Below are positions 33,411 to 42,640 of a DNA stretch of 64,000 nucleotides, in pieces. The stretch is from the NCBI GenBank assembly GCA_958410215.1, contig CATYOF010000014.1, positions 1 to 64,000 of the forward strand, in the 5' to 3' direction. The notes under the pieces are model-generated. The model saw nothing but the letters and a program-made list of their open reading frames with translations, was not told the origin of the DNA and did not search any database. How positions within the stretch are numbered: the stretch's first letter is position 1; every line of letters starts with the position of its first letter. Source of the DNA: an uncultured Cryptobacterium sp. Its GTDB lineage: Bacteria; Actinomycetota; Coriobacteriia; Coriobacteriales; Eggerthellaceae. The translations under genes and the position numbers were made by a program.

Positions 33411-34304
33411 TTACGAAATTGACAGCAAGCACTTACCCAAACGCTCTACTTCACCAAAATCACCATGGAAATCGGATCCGCCCGTGCAAACCAAATCAAA
33501 ATGCTGTGCTATTTCCTCACACAATTTCCAATCCGACTCACTATGATCAGGATGGAACTGCTCTATACCCCATAGTCCCGCGTCTACTAATTCCGGTACG
33601 GCATCATAACTGTCTAGCTGACCAGGATGCGCCAGCACCGCCACACCTCCATCTTCAGTAATGGCACGTACCGCATCACACATAGATACATAGGTAATAT
33701 CTCGCTTGCAAATACCCTCACCCTTAAACAGGCTCTTGTACAACGTTTGATATTCCTGGCTTGTAAATGGTGCCGTAGTTAAAGCTGCCATAAGATGCTG
33801 TTTGTAAAAACCAGTCGATGCATTGCGTAGCTGTTCCAAACGCCGATAGTCAAGCGTATACCCAGCCTTTTCAAGCTGTTCTTGCTGCCACTCGGTATTT
33901 GCGGTTCTAGCCTTTAGGATCGGAGTACACAGCGCAGCAATAGCAGGTGAATTTTCCTTCAAGCCGTAGCCCAGTATATGAACCTTGCGTCCCGACTTCG
34001 GGTTCCATGCGCTAATTTCAATGCCAGAAACATACGTTATTGCCGAAGCACCTTCGGACGGAACCGCCGATAACGCTTGGGCAGCAGCATGCGCATCATC
34101 AAAACCTGCCGTCGTGTCATGATTGGTAATCGCAAGATGAGTAAGCCCTGCTGCTTGTGCTTGCGCTAGCAGTTCTGCCGAAGTAAACGATCCATCGGAA
34201 ATAGTTGAATGACAGTGCAAATCAGCACGTATTGGCATTGCACCATCTTTGCCGGATGCGCCATCAATTTTTAATAGTTCTTTTAGGGTAATATCAGGCT
34301 TCAT
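33411..34304 (-). CDS. PHP-domain cyclic phosphodiesterase of C-P lyase pathway (PhnPP-like)
   Basis: PHP-family metal phosphoesterase with HCHSTISDG (His30, His32), ITNHDTTAGFDDA, VAVLAHPG and CTGGSDFHGD carrying the metal ligands. The homologous Eggerthella lenta protein Elen0235, also beside C-P lyase genes, hydrolyses 5-phosphoribosyl 1,2-cyclic phosphate stepwise to ribose 5-phosphate and phosphate, replacing PhnP. The position right after phnL and the lack of phnP and phnN here fit that role. A hairpin in the 89-base gap from phnL may give separate control. AAGGATCATAT precedes the ATG. A generic YciV-type nucleotide phosphoesterase role is the alternative. Confidence 0.83.
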   Translation of the reverse strand: MKPDITLKELLKIDGASGKDGAMPIRADLHCHSTISDGSFTSAELLAQAQAAGLTHLAITNHDTTAGFDDAHAAAQALSAVPSEGASAITYVSGIEISAWNPKSGRKVHILGYGLKENSPAIAALCTPILKARTANTEWQQEQLEKAGYTLDYRRLEQLRNASTGFYKQHLMAALTTAPFTSQEYQTLYKSLFKGEGICKRDITYVSMCDAVRAITEDGGVAVLAHPGQLDSYDAVPELVDAGLWGIEQFHPDHSESDWKLCEEIAQHFDLVCTGGSDFHGDFGEVERLGKCLLSIS

Positions 34305-34320
34305 ATATGATCCTTATCAA

Positions 34321-34355
34321 TACAACAAAGCGTACAAACACCGCGGTTTGTACGC
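34321..34355 (-). terminator. Hairpin between phnL and the PHP gene
   Basis: Perfect 10-bp stem GCGTACAAAC/GTTTGTACGC (34330-34339 with 34346-34355). Both sides are T-rich on their own strand (CTTTGTTGTA on minus, CGTTTTTGTTTT on plus), so it may end phn transcription in part. The PHP gene then depends on read-through or its own promoter. Confidence 0.5.
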
Positions 34356-34393
34356 CGTTTTTGTTTTACCTGCCTTAATTGACCTGCCGCATT

Positions 34394-35242
34394 TTAAGCA
34401 ACAATGCTTCCCTTCTGCATATTGAATTCATGGTCGCAAAGTCCTTCCATAAATTCTAAGTCATGGAAGATTCCCAACATGGTAGTGCCTTGAGCCTTTA
34501 GCTGCTCAATCAATTCGCGAACCTTCATTTTGGATGCCGCATCAAGTGAAGCGGTTGGCTCATCAAGCAAAAGCAAACGGGGCTGTTTAATCATAGCCGC
34601 AGCAATATTTAAGCGCAGCTTTTCACCACCGGAAAACGTACGAGGATACAACGGCCACAGCGATTCGTTGATATCAAAGTGACGCAGCATTTTTTCGGTT
34701 TCTTCCTTTGCGCGCTCCATGTCTGCCGAACCAAAGGTTTCCAAAGCACTTTGCAGCACGATATCGTAGGCAGTTTGACGTGGAAGCGCATTTAAAAACT
34801 GGGACACATAGCCCATTTCGTAGGCGCGAATATGAATCATTTCTCGTTCGCCAACCGTACACAAATCTACCTTGCCAAAGCTGGCACTGCGATACCAAAT
34901 AGAACCTGATTCAGGCAAATTTGTTCGATAAATGCAGCGCAAAATGGTTGATTTACCCGATCCTGAACGTCCCGTAATACCTACAAATTCGCCCTCCTGA
35001 ATAGACAGCGTAATATTTTGGCAACCCTTAATACGACGGTCCGCCATATGCATATAAAAGGACTTTGACAGATTCTCAATACTGAGCAGAGGTTCCGCAG
35101 AAGATTCAGTTGAAAGTTCGCCTGCGGGTTTGACCGAAGGCTCCGTTGCCGCAACATCCATTTTTGCGGTGCTCGTTGTTAGTGCAGCATCTGTTTTTGC
35201 GGCAGGTGTTGCAGAGGTAGGTATTTCTACTACTGATTCCAC
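34394..35242 (-). CDS. phnL: C-P lyase accessory ATP-binding protein PhnL
   Basis: ABC-type protein needed with PhnGHI to make ribose 1-methylphosphonate 5-triphosphate from phosphonate and ATP. Walker A GRSGSGKST (about 92-100), signature TFSGGEKLRLN (about 198) and Walker B LLLDEPTASLD are intact. An N-terminal extension of about 50 residues rich in Ala, Thr and Ser is unusual; it is real if the GTG start is right, and AGGAGGTAATT directly before GTG supports it. It follows phnM by 9 bases. Confidence 0.92.
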   Translation of the reverse strand: MESVVEIPTSATPAAKTDAALTTSTAKMDVAATEPSVKPAGELSTESSAEPLLSIENLSKSFYMHMADRRIKGCQNITLSIQEGEFVGITGRSGSGKSTILRCIYRTNLPESGSIWYRSASFGKVDLCTVGEREMIHIRAYEMGYVSQFLNALPRQTAYDIVLQSALETFGSADMERAKEETEKMLRHFDINESLWPLYPRTFSGGEKLRLNIAAAMIKQPRLLLLDEPTASLDAASKMKVRELIEQLKAQGTTMLGIFHDLEFMEGLCDHEFNMQKGSIVA

Positions 35243-35251
35243 AATTACCTC

Positions 35252-36550
35252 CTAGCGATCATAGCCCTGAGGCTGATCAGGATAGTGAGAACGATACACT
35301 GAATTACCACCCACAAAAGCACGGGTAATAACAGGCGTAGTAACGCTGCCTTCAGGATTGCAGCCAATTTCACGCACGAGCAAAATGTCGGCACGCTTTC
35401 CTACTTCAAGCGAACCCACTTCATTATCAATACCAACAGCCTTAGCAGGATTTGCCGTTACCAGCGCAAAAGCAGCAGGTAAACTCATGGCGCATTCACG
35501 ATGAAGCGTAAATACCGCGTCAATTAACGCTGCCGGATAATAGTCACTGCACAACATATCGATGGCCCCATCTTTTACGCCTTCCCGTGCAGAAAGATTA
35601 CCGGAATGGCTATGACCCAACATTACATTGGGAGCACCTGCCAAGGTATACATGCCATGCTCTTTTGCCTCGTGGGCAGTTTTCATATCAATAGGGAATT
35701 CCGAAATAACCGCACCCAACGAATCCATGTATTCCACTTTTTCAGAGCAATCATCATCATGAGAAGCAAGAGAAATACCCTTTTCATGGGCAAGATTTGC
35801 TAAACGCTCCAAATCTTCGGGGCTAATCTTTTGTGCATTCTGACGATCTTTAATAAGTTCATCTACTTCTTCGTCAGTCATGCCTTCGCGATACCCCTTC
35901 ATGGTGTTGCTGTATACCAGCAGATCGCGATATTGCCCCTGGCCAGGGGTATGATCCATAAAGGAAATAAGATCCACTTTATCTTCGGTTAAATAACGCT
36001 CAATTTCTTCTACGCGATCTACCGCATCAAGCTCCACACGCAAGTGCAAACGATGACGAATAAGGTGGTCGTGTTCTTCCCCTTCGCGAATAGCAGCGAT
36101 AGCATCTAAAAGCTTACTTACATTCTCGAAATTACGAATAGGCTTATGGTCAAACACGTGCGATCCATACGTGGAAAGCGAATGATAAATAGTTGTCACA
36201 CCATGTGTTACCAATTCGCGGTCTACCTTGTAGAGCGAAGTAGGCAAATCCATTACAACGCTAGGACGCGGAGATGCAACCGATTCGATATAGTCCGAAT
36301 GAATATCCACCATACCGGGCACCACGTAAGCACCACGTGCATCAACCACCGGCAAACCCGTTGCAGCATCTACCACCAAACCAGGGTTTCCGCTTTCGGC
36401 AAGTACATCCGCCTCACGCGTGCGAGCGTTAGCAAGTGTTGGCTTAATATCAACAATGGTTCCTTGCTTAATAACGATATCGTGATTGGGTAGAATTTCC
36501 GTTTCGGTAACAACATTACCGCCGCGAATTACTAAAGAATTAGCTTCCAT
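35252..36550 (-). CDS. phnM: Ribose 1-methylphosphonate 5-triphosphate diphosphatase PhnM
   Basis: Amidohydrolase-family enzyme that removes pyrophosphate from the C-P lyase intermediate. The metal motif is GMVDIHSDYIES (HxD form typical of PhnM), with SFMDHTPGQGQYRD, SLASHDDDCSEK, APNVMLGHSHSGN and DMLCSDYYPAALI further on. Start at 36550 has GGAG six bases upstream; a TTG at 36568 is possible. A 194-base gap separates it from phnK, with no gene in it. Confidence 0.94.
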   Translation of the reverse strand: MEANSLVIRGGNVVTETEILPNHDIVIKQGTIVDIKPTLANARTREADVLAESGNPGLVVDAATGLPVVDARGAYVVPGMVDIHSDYIESVASPRPSVVMDLPTSLYKVDRELVTHGVTTIYHSLSTYGSHVFDHKPIRNFENVSKLLDAIAAIREGEEHDHLIRHRLHLRVELDAVDRVEEIERYLTEDKVDLISFMDHTPGQGQYRDLLVYSNTMKGYREGMTDEEVDELIKDRQNAQKISPEDLERLANLAHEKGISLASHDDDCSEKVEYMDSLGAVISEFPIDMKTAHEAKEHGMYTLAGAPNVMLGHSHSGNLSAREGVKDGAIDMLCSDYYPAALIDAVFTLHRECAMSLPAAFALVTANPAKAVGIDNEVGSLEVGKRADILLVREIGCNPEGSVTTPVITRAFVGGNSVYRSHYPDQPQGYDR

Positions 36551-36744
36551 AGGTATCTCCAAATTCAACTGTCCTTTGAGCTGCTGGCGCGGCGCTAATT
36601 CCTCTTTAACAAACTTCGAGGTGATAGTGCGCCCAACCTGCTCAAATACGTGTGTTATATAAGCACCTCGTGTGGAGGCTGCCCGCTAGTCCAAAGAGCA
36701 CATACCAACCGAACGAGCAACCTCCCAGAGATGAGAGAAAAAGG

Positions 36745-37596
36745 CTACAACAGCGAATACACCAACTGCTGGGTATAGGCATGCTGAGGATCTTCCAATA
36801 TTTGATCGGTAAGACCCGATTCAATAACCTGGCCATTCAACATGACAAAAGTTCGATCCGCCAACATGCGAATTACGCCCAAGTCGTGGCTTACCACCAG
36901 CATGCTTACGCCAAAATCGCGTTTAATTTGCAAAATCAAATCCAAAACACTGGCCTGAACCGAAAGATCGAGCCCAGTGGTTACTTCGTCAAGCAACAAA
37001 ATAGGTGGATTGTTTGAAAGAGCTTTCGCAATTTGAACACGCTGTTGCATGCCACCCGAAAACTGCTTAGGGGGTTCTCCTGCACGACTTAAGGGAATAT
37101 TCACCTTATCCAGCAAGTCGTTACCGCGTGCACGCATAGCTTCAACCTTGCGATTCCCAGCGGCAATCATCTGTTCAGCGATATTAGACATAGAAGAAAA
37201 GTTCATGCGAAGTCCCAAATAGGGATTTTGATACACCATGCCTAATACGGTATTACGCACCTGTCGTTTATGCTGCGAAGATAATGCAAGTAAGTTCTGT
37301 TCGCCGCCATCGTAAGGAATAGCACGAACTTCCCCTTCGGTTGCTTCCTGGTCAAAATACAGGCACTGCATAAAGGTAGACTTACCACTACCGGATTCCC
37401 CTACAATGCCTACAATTTCGCCGGGATACAGATTCATGCTTACATCACGTACTGCATGAACCGTATGGCAGTAAGGACAAATATTTCGTTCTAATTTGGC
37501 GTCGGGCGAAAGGCAGTAGTCACAACCTTCACCAAAACGCTTCGACACGTGCGAAACCGACAAGCAAGGACTTTGTTCCATTTCTGGAATGCTCAT
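36745..37596 (-). CDS. phnK: C-P lyase ATP-binding protein PhnK with cysteine insert
   Basis: ABC-type protein that binds the C-P lyase core complex. Walker A GESGSGKST (about 69-77), signature FSGGMQQRVQIAK (about 159) and LLLDEVTTGLD are present. Between residues 24 and 42 two Cys pairs (GCDYC and CPYC) interrupt the first beta strands, suggesting a bound zinc or cluster; this is absent in Escherichia coli PhnK, though I believe similar inserts occur in Gram-positive homologues. The start overlaps the phnJ stop (TAATG). Confidence 0.92.
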   Translation of the reverse strand: MSIPEMEQSPCLSVSHVSKRFGEGCDYCLSPDAKLERNICPYCHTVHAVRDVSMNLYPGEIVGIVGESGSGKSTFMQCLYFDQEATEGEVRAIPYDGGEQNLLALSSQHKRQVRNTVLGMVYQNPYLGLRMNFSSMSNIAEQMIAAGNRKVEAMRARGNDLLDKVNIPLSRAGEPPKQFSGGMQQRVQIAKALSNNPPILLLDEVTTGLDLSVQASVLDLILQIKRDFGVSMLVVSHDLGVIRMLADRTFVMLNGQVIESGLTDQILEDPQHAYTQQLVYSLL

Positions 37597-38543
37597 TAGT
37601 TACCACCTTCCTGACACTCATCCTTGGTAAGGGCATTTCCAACTTCAGCAACATCAGCACTTGCAGCGGCCTTTACGGTTGCTGTTGCGCCGATGGCCTT
37701 GGATTGGGCTTGCTGCTCACAGCGTGCATGACAATAGGCGGTATCGTTGCACTGGTAATAGGTTTCGCCCGTTTCTTCATCTACCAATTCGTCCAAATAC
37801 ACTCCCGTAGCCCCACAAAGGCGACAGTGCTTTCCTTCAAAGTTTTCTACCGAGAAGGGATAGTCTTCAAAGTCAAGAGGAGCAACCTTGGTATAGGGAG
37901 GTACCGCGTAAATTTTCTTTTCACGACCGGCACCCAAAAGCGTTAGGTTGTCGCTCATATGCAACTTCATCGTGTCAAAGCGAGGAATAGGAGACGGAGC
38001 CATAACGTAGCGGTCTTCCACCAAGCAGGGATGATCGGCATTCGTTGTGGTATGGCCATAGCGAATAATTTGATCGAATAGCCCCAGCCATGCACCGGTA
38101 TAATCTGCTTCTGCGTGAAGCACCAGCGTTTTGGCTTCACTTGGTTCAAATTCGCGCAAAGGTTCTGGCATAGGGACTTGCAAAACCAGAATTTGTTCTG
38201 CTGATAAAGGCTGCTCCGGAATGCGGTGACGCGATTGAATAATCGTAGCCTTTTCGGTTTCTTCTACTACCTCTACATCGGTCGTTTCCACAATCAGCTT
38301 TTTGATGTTGACTGCATTAACGCTATCATCAGCGCCTTGGTCAATAACCTTAAGCACATCATCTTGTCCAATGAGCGACAAGGTAACCTGCAAACCACCG
38401 GTTCCCCAACCACGCCCAATAGGCATTTCTCGCGATGCGAAAGGAATTTGGTGTCCCGGAATGGCGATGCCTTTCAATACCGCGCGACGAATTTCGCGCT
38501 TAGATGCCTCGTCGAAGAAGGCGAAATGGTATAGCTGGTGCAT
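37596..38543 (-). CDS. phnJ: Alpha-D-ribose 1-methylphosphonate 5-phosphate C-P lyase PhnJ
   Basis: Radical SAM enzyme that cuts the carbon-phosphorus bond. The essential cysteine spacing C-x2-C-x21-C-x5-C is exactly kept (CRLC, then CNDTAYC, about 247-277), including the Cys that carries the thiyl radical. N-terminal MHQLYHFAFFDEASKREIRR and PGHQIPFASREMPIGRGWG are typical. After the cluster region a 30-residue Ala-rich tail follows. The gene lies 2 bases after phnI. Confidence 0.96.
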   Translation of the reverse strand: MHQLYHFAFFDEASKREIRRAVLKGIAIPGHQIPFASREMPIGRGWGTGGLQVTLSLIGQDDVLKVIDQGADDSVNAVNIKKLIVETTDVEVVEETEKATIIQSRHRIPEQPLSAEQILVLQVPMPEPLREFEPSEAKTLVLHAEADYTGAWLGLFDQIIRYGHTTTNADHPCLVEDRYVMAPSPIPRFDTMKLHMSDNLTLLGAGREKKIYAVPPYTKVAPLDFEDYPFSVENFEGKHCRLCGATGVYLDELVDEETGETYYQCNDTAYCHARCEQQAQSKAIGATATVKAAASADVAEVGNALTKDECQEGGN

Positions 38544-38545
38544 TA

Positions 38546-39742
38546 CTACTCCTCTCCTTCTTCAACAGATTGGTTTTCACAATTTTCTGAAAGAACTTCG
38601 TCGTGTTCCGAGTTTTCATGAGCGCGCAACTCTTCACCGACAGTAGAACGAACGCTTGACAATTTAGATTGGAAGGTTACGTAGTGAGGTAACTTCAGAT
38701 GAGAAACAAAGCCTGTTGCCTCTACCCCATCCACGTGATACAAGACAAATTCTTCATCCTGTGTTGGATACTGCTTATCACCTTGGTTAAGACAAAAGTC
38801 CAAAACACTCATAGCAATTGCTTTGGTTTCCAAATGACCCATAACCAAGCCATAGCCCACTTCAAATGAAAGATGAGCCTTGCCATTTTTGGTGGAATCA
38901 ACCGAAAATACGCTTTCAACTTCCGTAACAGGAATGCTTCCCACATAGTAAGAATCATTTTCGTTATGGTCTTCAGAAAGAGGGTTATCAATAAGCACCT
39001 CTACCGTTCCCGCACGAAGCTCACCCACCGTTGGATGCGAGGGGCCAAAGCCACGGATTGCCGCATAACCCAACGTTGTTACACCCTGCGTCATGCCACG
39101 AGCTAACGTTTGAAGACGTGCTGATCGAGGAGCAGGAAATGTCAGCGGTTCCATGGTTACATCAACTGGTTCCGTATCGTCATTTTCGTACGTTTCAGAC
39201 AAACCTTCTGAACGTAGGTAGTCCATAACCTTAGGAAGCGACCCCAGGGAAGCAAGGGCTTCTTCCGTTGCGTTTCCGCCAATTTCTTCAACGTGAGCTT
39301 CAAATTCCTCGCGAATACGTGCTTGGTCTTCAGCCGTTTCCTCTTCAAGATTAAAGTTGATCAAACGATGAGAATAGTCACGCGTTGCACCAAGCAACTG
39401 CCCACCTGGCACATCTTTAAACGCAGCAGAAATACGGCGCTCTACCTGCATTTTTTCGGTATCAATTACCCGCGAAATATAAGGACGTTCCAGTGTTGAC
39501 CTGAAAGCGCGCAGTAAAAATACTGCTTCTTCAGGAGATCCTTGTGCCTGCTTCAGCGCCAATGCCGCAAGGCGAGGAGCATACAGAGATGCTTCACCCA
39601 TCACCTGCTCAATTAGTCCAGGAAACGTAATTTCAATTTCCTCTACCGTGGAGGTATCACCCTTCGCCACGCGTTCGTATTCAAGAAGCTTCAAGCTTTC
39701 TTCGATGGCTACGCCGCCACCGCGCACTGCTACATATCCCAT
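38546..39742 (-). CDS. phnI: C-P lyase subunit PhnI
   Basis: Core subunit with nucleosidase activity that displaces adenine from ATP so ribose can be joined to phosphonate. The N-terminal GYVAVRGGGVAIEE and the ARGMTQGVTTLGYAAIRGFGP segment (about 218) are family hallmarks; IPVTEVESVFSVD and the C-terminal LKLPHYVTFQSKL are also conserved. AGGAGGG precedes the ATG. It overlaps phnH by 13 bases. The last 30 residues are acidic. Confidence 0.95.
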   Translation of the reverse strand: MGYVAVRGGGVAIEESLKLLEYERVAKGDTSTVEEIEITFPGLIEQVMGEASLYAPRLAALALKQAQGSPEEAVFLLRAFRSTLERPYISRVIDTEKMQVERRISAAFKDVPGGQLLGATRDYSHRLINFNLEEETAEDQARIREEFEAHVEEIGGNATEEALASLGSLPKVMDYLRSEGLSETYENDDTEPVDVTMEPLTFPAPRSARLQTLARGMTQGVTTLGYAAIRGFGPSHPTVGELRAGTVEVLIDNPLSEDHNENDSYYVGSIPVTEVESVFSVDSTKNGKAHLSFEVGYGLVMGHLETKAIAMSVLDFCLNQGDKQYPTQDEEFVLYHVDGVEATGFVSHLKLPHYVTFQSKLSSVRSTVGEELRAHENSEHDEVLSENCENQSVEEGEE

Positions 39743-40401
39743 GCTGCACCCTCCTTTTCAACCGAAACAATTTTGGTTGTACGAGGGATGCCTACCACAT
39801 GACCTTCCACATCCACCAAGATAAGATCAATGCCGCAAGGATATTCATCGCCACGATCGCGACGTGCTTCAATCCAGTCGTTGCGATCCACGAAAAACGT
39901 GTGCGTATCTTTTATGCCAGGACCGCTTACCACAACGCGGTAAGCTTTTTTATCAGGATCAAGTACGCCCAAATCATCAGCGGTGCCCGGAATAGAATCC
40001 CCAGCTAGTAAACCGCAATGTATCACCACTGTTGCTCCCTTTTCAGGTGCAATCAGTGTCCCTTCGAACGCCTTTAAAATGGCATCACGACACGCAAAAG
40101 AATGGGCTACATCGGGAATTAAAATAAAATCAGCCTGTTCTAGCTCGGTCGGATGAGAGTGAGTATTAAGAGTTACCCACTGAGTTGCCTGGGCTTCTTT
40201 TGATCCGGAAACCGCAAAAGTTACTGCCTGATCAACCAAGGTTTTAACTACTACCTCAAAATAGACAGGCAGAGGGTTTTCTTCTTTATCACCCGTACGC
40301 AAGGCCTCAACAACACCAAGCCGCCCAGGGCGTGCAAGCGCATTCATGATGTTGCGAAAAGCACGTTGCAATACGTGTGTTTCAACATTGTTTGCAATCA
40401 T
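39730..40401 (-). CDS. phnH: C-P lyase subunit PhnH
   Basis: Core subunit of the C-P lyase complex, of unknown separate chemistry. The N-terminal RAFRNIMNALARPGRLG (about 14-30), the GPGIKDTHTFFV segment and the C-terminal YPCGIDLILVD are typical of PhnH. 223 residues is normal. It lies 2 bases after phnG. Confidence 0.94.
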   Translation of the reverse strand: MIANNVETHVLQRAFRNIMNALARPGRLGVVEALRTGDKEENPLPVYFEVVVKTLVDQAVTFAVSGSKEAQATQWVTLNTHSHPTELEQADFILIPDVAHSFACRDAILKAFEGTLIAPEKGATVVIHCGLLAGDSIPGTADDLGVLDPDKKAYRVVVSGPGIKDTHTFFVDRNDWIEARRDRGDEYPCGIDLILVDVEGHVVGIPRTTKIVSVEKEGAAWDM

Positions 40402-40403
40402 AG

Positions 40404-40832
40404 CTACACTTCCATGGTCGAAAAATCTACTTGCGTCTTTAGCAGCGCTTCATTGCGTTTGCGCTTCTTTGCTTGAATGTGCTCATTCGATTCAGCAAGC
40501 AGCGCATTCCATCCTGCATCCTCGCAGGAAATAGGATCGAGCGTGTAAGCCGCATCCACCACTGCCAAGTCAAACGCTTTGTCGTGATCTTCGCCCATGA
40601 CCATGCCATACCCATACGCACTGCCTATACGCACCACGCATGAAGTCATAAGCGCTTCCCCTAAATAAAAAAGGGATCGCCGCGCGCTTTCGCGCACTCG
40701 AAGCATGACCAGTTCTTCGGTTGGCTCTTTGACAAGAACAACGTCATGCTTTTGTTCGACTTCCCGCGCAAGTTGGTCAAGGACGCTACGCTGTCCTTCT
40801 ACCAAGATGCGCGTACGAACGTTTCTTTCCAT
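40404..40832 (-). CDS. phnG: C-P lyase subunit PhnG
   Basis: Smallest core subunit. The 142-residue sequence has the expected VLMLRVRESA-type strand followed by FYLGEALMTSCVVRI (about 57-71) and YGMVMGEDHDKAFDLAVVDAAY (split by a Gly turn). It opens the GHIJK block after the transporter genes, with GGAAATGG upstream of the ATG and a 27-base gap from phnE. Confidence 0.93.
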   Translation of the reverse strand: MERNVRTRILVEGQRSVLDQLAREVEQKHDVVLVKEPTEELVMLRVRESARRSLFYLGEALMTSCVVRIGSAYGYGMVMGEDHDKAFDLAVVDAAYTLDPISCEDAGWNALLAESNEHIQAKKRKRNEALLKTQVDFSTMEV

Positions 40833-40859
40833 TTCCTTTTTCTCTCCTGATTTTTCTCT

Positions 40860-41762
40860 CTAGTTTTGGACAATAAAGCGCTTGCGCAGCTGTGTCGCAA
40901 TAATTTCCAGCACTACAGCAACCGCCAAGCAGAAGTACACGATGACGCCTACTTCATGAATATTGAGATAGAAGCTACCTGCTAAGAACAGCTGATAACC
41001 AACGCCACCAGCACCTGCAACAGCCCCTACTGCAACCGCATTGACAAAATTGATTTCAAATCGAATAAACGTCCAAGAAAGCATTTCGGTAATTTTTTCT
41101 GGAACAACCGCCGAAAAAACCACCTGCCACCACGAAGCGCCAGAAGCTCGCAGTGCCTCAATAACGCCGGGATCAACCTCTTCAAAACTTTCAGAATAGG
41201 CTTTGACCAGATATGCCACGCTGTGGAATAAGAGACCTGTTACCGCAGCCTCAGGACCAAGGCCAATAGCTACCGTAAAAATAAGCACCCATAAAATGGT
41301 TGGTACTGCACGGAAAAACGACATGATGGCTTTAATAATGTTTGACACTGCCTTATTGGATAAATTCATAGCAGCAAACAAACCGAAGAAGAATGCAATT
41401 ACCGCGCCAATAAAGGTGGTAAGAGCAGCCAGTGCAAGCGACTGAAGCGTGCCTACAATTACATCTTCCATACTAAAATGATTTACCAACCAGGGCTGAG
41501 TAAGCATGGTGGCAAAGTCTTCCAAAGCTGCCGGCACTGCTTCAGCCATAGGAATTTTACCGTAGTCCATAATCACAAAGGTAAATACCGTAACAGCCGC
41601 CAACGCACCAAGCGTAATCCATAGCACCGTATTAGATTTATTGGCAAGACGGGTTTTAATGCGTCCGCCATGGCTTCGCTTAATACCAAGGGTTGAATCG
41701 TCAAGCAACTTTGCTTCAGCAACACGTTCAGCAGAAGCAGTAGCACTAATGGACAAACTCAT
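40860..41762 (-). CDS. phnE2: Phosphonate ABC transporter permease PhnE (second copy)
   Basis: Membrane component of phosphonate uptake. About six helices: one near 48-68, then 108-130 (TLQSLALAALTTFIGAVIAF) and onward. The ATPase-contact region is VIEALRASGASWWQVVFSAV (about 200-219). The N-terminal 45 residues are cytoplasmic. It overlaps the first phnE by 4 bases (ATGA). Two PhnE subunits suggest a heterodimeric permease, as in several bacteria. Confidence 0.93.
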   Translation of the reverse strand: MSLSISATASAERVAEAKLLDDSTLGIKRSHGGRIKTRLANKSNTVLWITLGALAAVTVFTFVIMDYGKIPMAEAVPAALEDFATMLTQPWLVNHFSMEDVIVGTLQSLALAALTTFIGAVIAFFFGLFAAMNLSNKAVSNIIKAIMSFFRAVPTILWVLIFTVAIGLGPEAAVTGLLFHSVAYLVKAYSESFEEVDPGVIEALRASGASWWQVVFSAVVPEKITEMLSWTFIRFEINFVNAVAVGAVAGAGGVGYQLFLAGSFYLNIHEVGVIVYFCLAVAVVLEIIATQLRKRFIVQN

Positions 41763-42640
41763 ATGATTTGCCTCCTTACGTAGTTAGACGTTGCTTCGCA
41801 GGCAATTACTACCACGATGATGAAAAGCAAAATGAGTGCCGTGACACCATAATCGAAGCTCTTGTAATACACGTTGAACACAAAACCAATGCCCGTACCA
41901 GTCAAAATACCTACGAGTGTGGCATCGCGAATATTGGTTTCAACCATGTACAAAAGCCAGCTCACAACCGAAGTAATAGAAAGGGGAATAACTGCTTGGG
42001 TAACAATCTGTAAGTAACTTGCACCCGTAGAACGAAGTGCTTCAATTACTCCACCACTTATTTCATCAAGGGTTTCTAAGAAGCAACGGGTTAGATAACC
42101 AAAGCTTCCCAGGAACAAAACAAGAAACCCGGTAAATTCACTTTGATTAAACGAGAAAAGCAAGATGAAAGCCCACGCTACCGCAGGAATATTACGAAAC
42201 AGCGAAGCAATGGCACGCACAATAAGAGAAGTGGGGCCACCAATGCCTACCGAACGACATCCCAAAACTGCTAAAACATAAGCAAAAAGAGCACCCATCA
42301 CACTTGAAGCTACTGCCGACAAGATAGTGGAAAGCAACGCACTAAGTATTTGAGGTACTTTTTCAAACGATTCCGCTGTAGGAATGAAGTTGGTTGCCAT
42401 CCAGACTATCGCAGAAGGAAAATCCACTACCGCTGCAATAAAGTCGAAGTCAACCGCTGCACCTGAAGCTGCATTAATAGCAATAAAGGCCACCGCAAGA
42501 AGTACGATAAAAATACTACGCTTTCTAAAAAACTTGCGGCCTTCGGGTGAATTAGGAAGAATAACCTTTCCTGCATCGGTAACATCACCCGAAGTAGGGC
42601 CTTCGGCTACCCTGCGGTTCAGGAAAGAAAAGGCACTCAT
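41759..42640 (-). CDS. phnE1: Phosphonate ABC transporter permease PhnE (first copy)
   Basis: Paralogue of the next gene and likely partner in the channel. Helices from about 41 (SIFIVLLAVAFIAINAASGA) and a contact loop VIEALRSTGASYLQIVTQAV (about 198-217). 293 residues. It overlaps phnC by 4 bases and phnE2 by 4 bases, giving strict translational coupling of the three transporter genes. Confidence 0.93.
   Translation of the reverse strand: MSAFSFLNRRVAEGPTSGDVTDAGKVILPNSPEGRKFFRKRSIFIVLLAVAFIAINAASGAAVDFDFIAAVVDFPSAIVWMATNFIPTAESFEKVPQILSALLSTILSAVASSVMGALFAYVLAVLGCRSVGIGGPTSLIVRAIASLFRNIPAVAWAFILLFSFNQSEFTGFLVLFLGSFGYLTRCFLETLDEISGGVIEALRSTGASYLQIVTQAVIPLSITSVVSWLLYMVETNIRDATLVGILTGTGIGFVFNVYYKSFDYGVTALILLFIIVVVIACEATSNYVRRQII

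Noticed and set aside
36642..36836. 64-codon minus-strand frame between phnM and phnK
   Set aside because: Overlaps the end of phnK in another frame; Cys/Leu-rich without a ribosome site.
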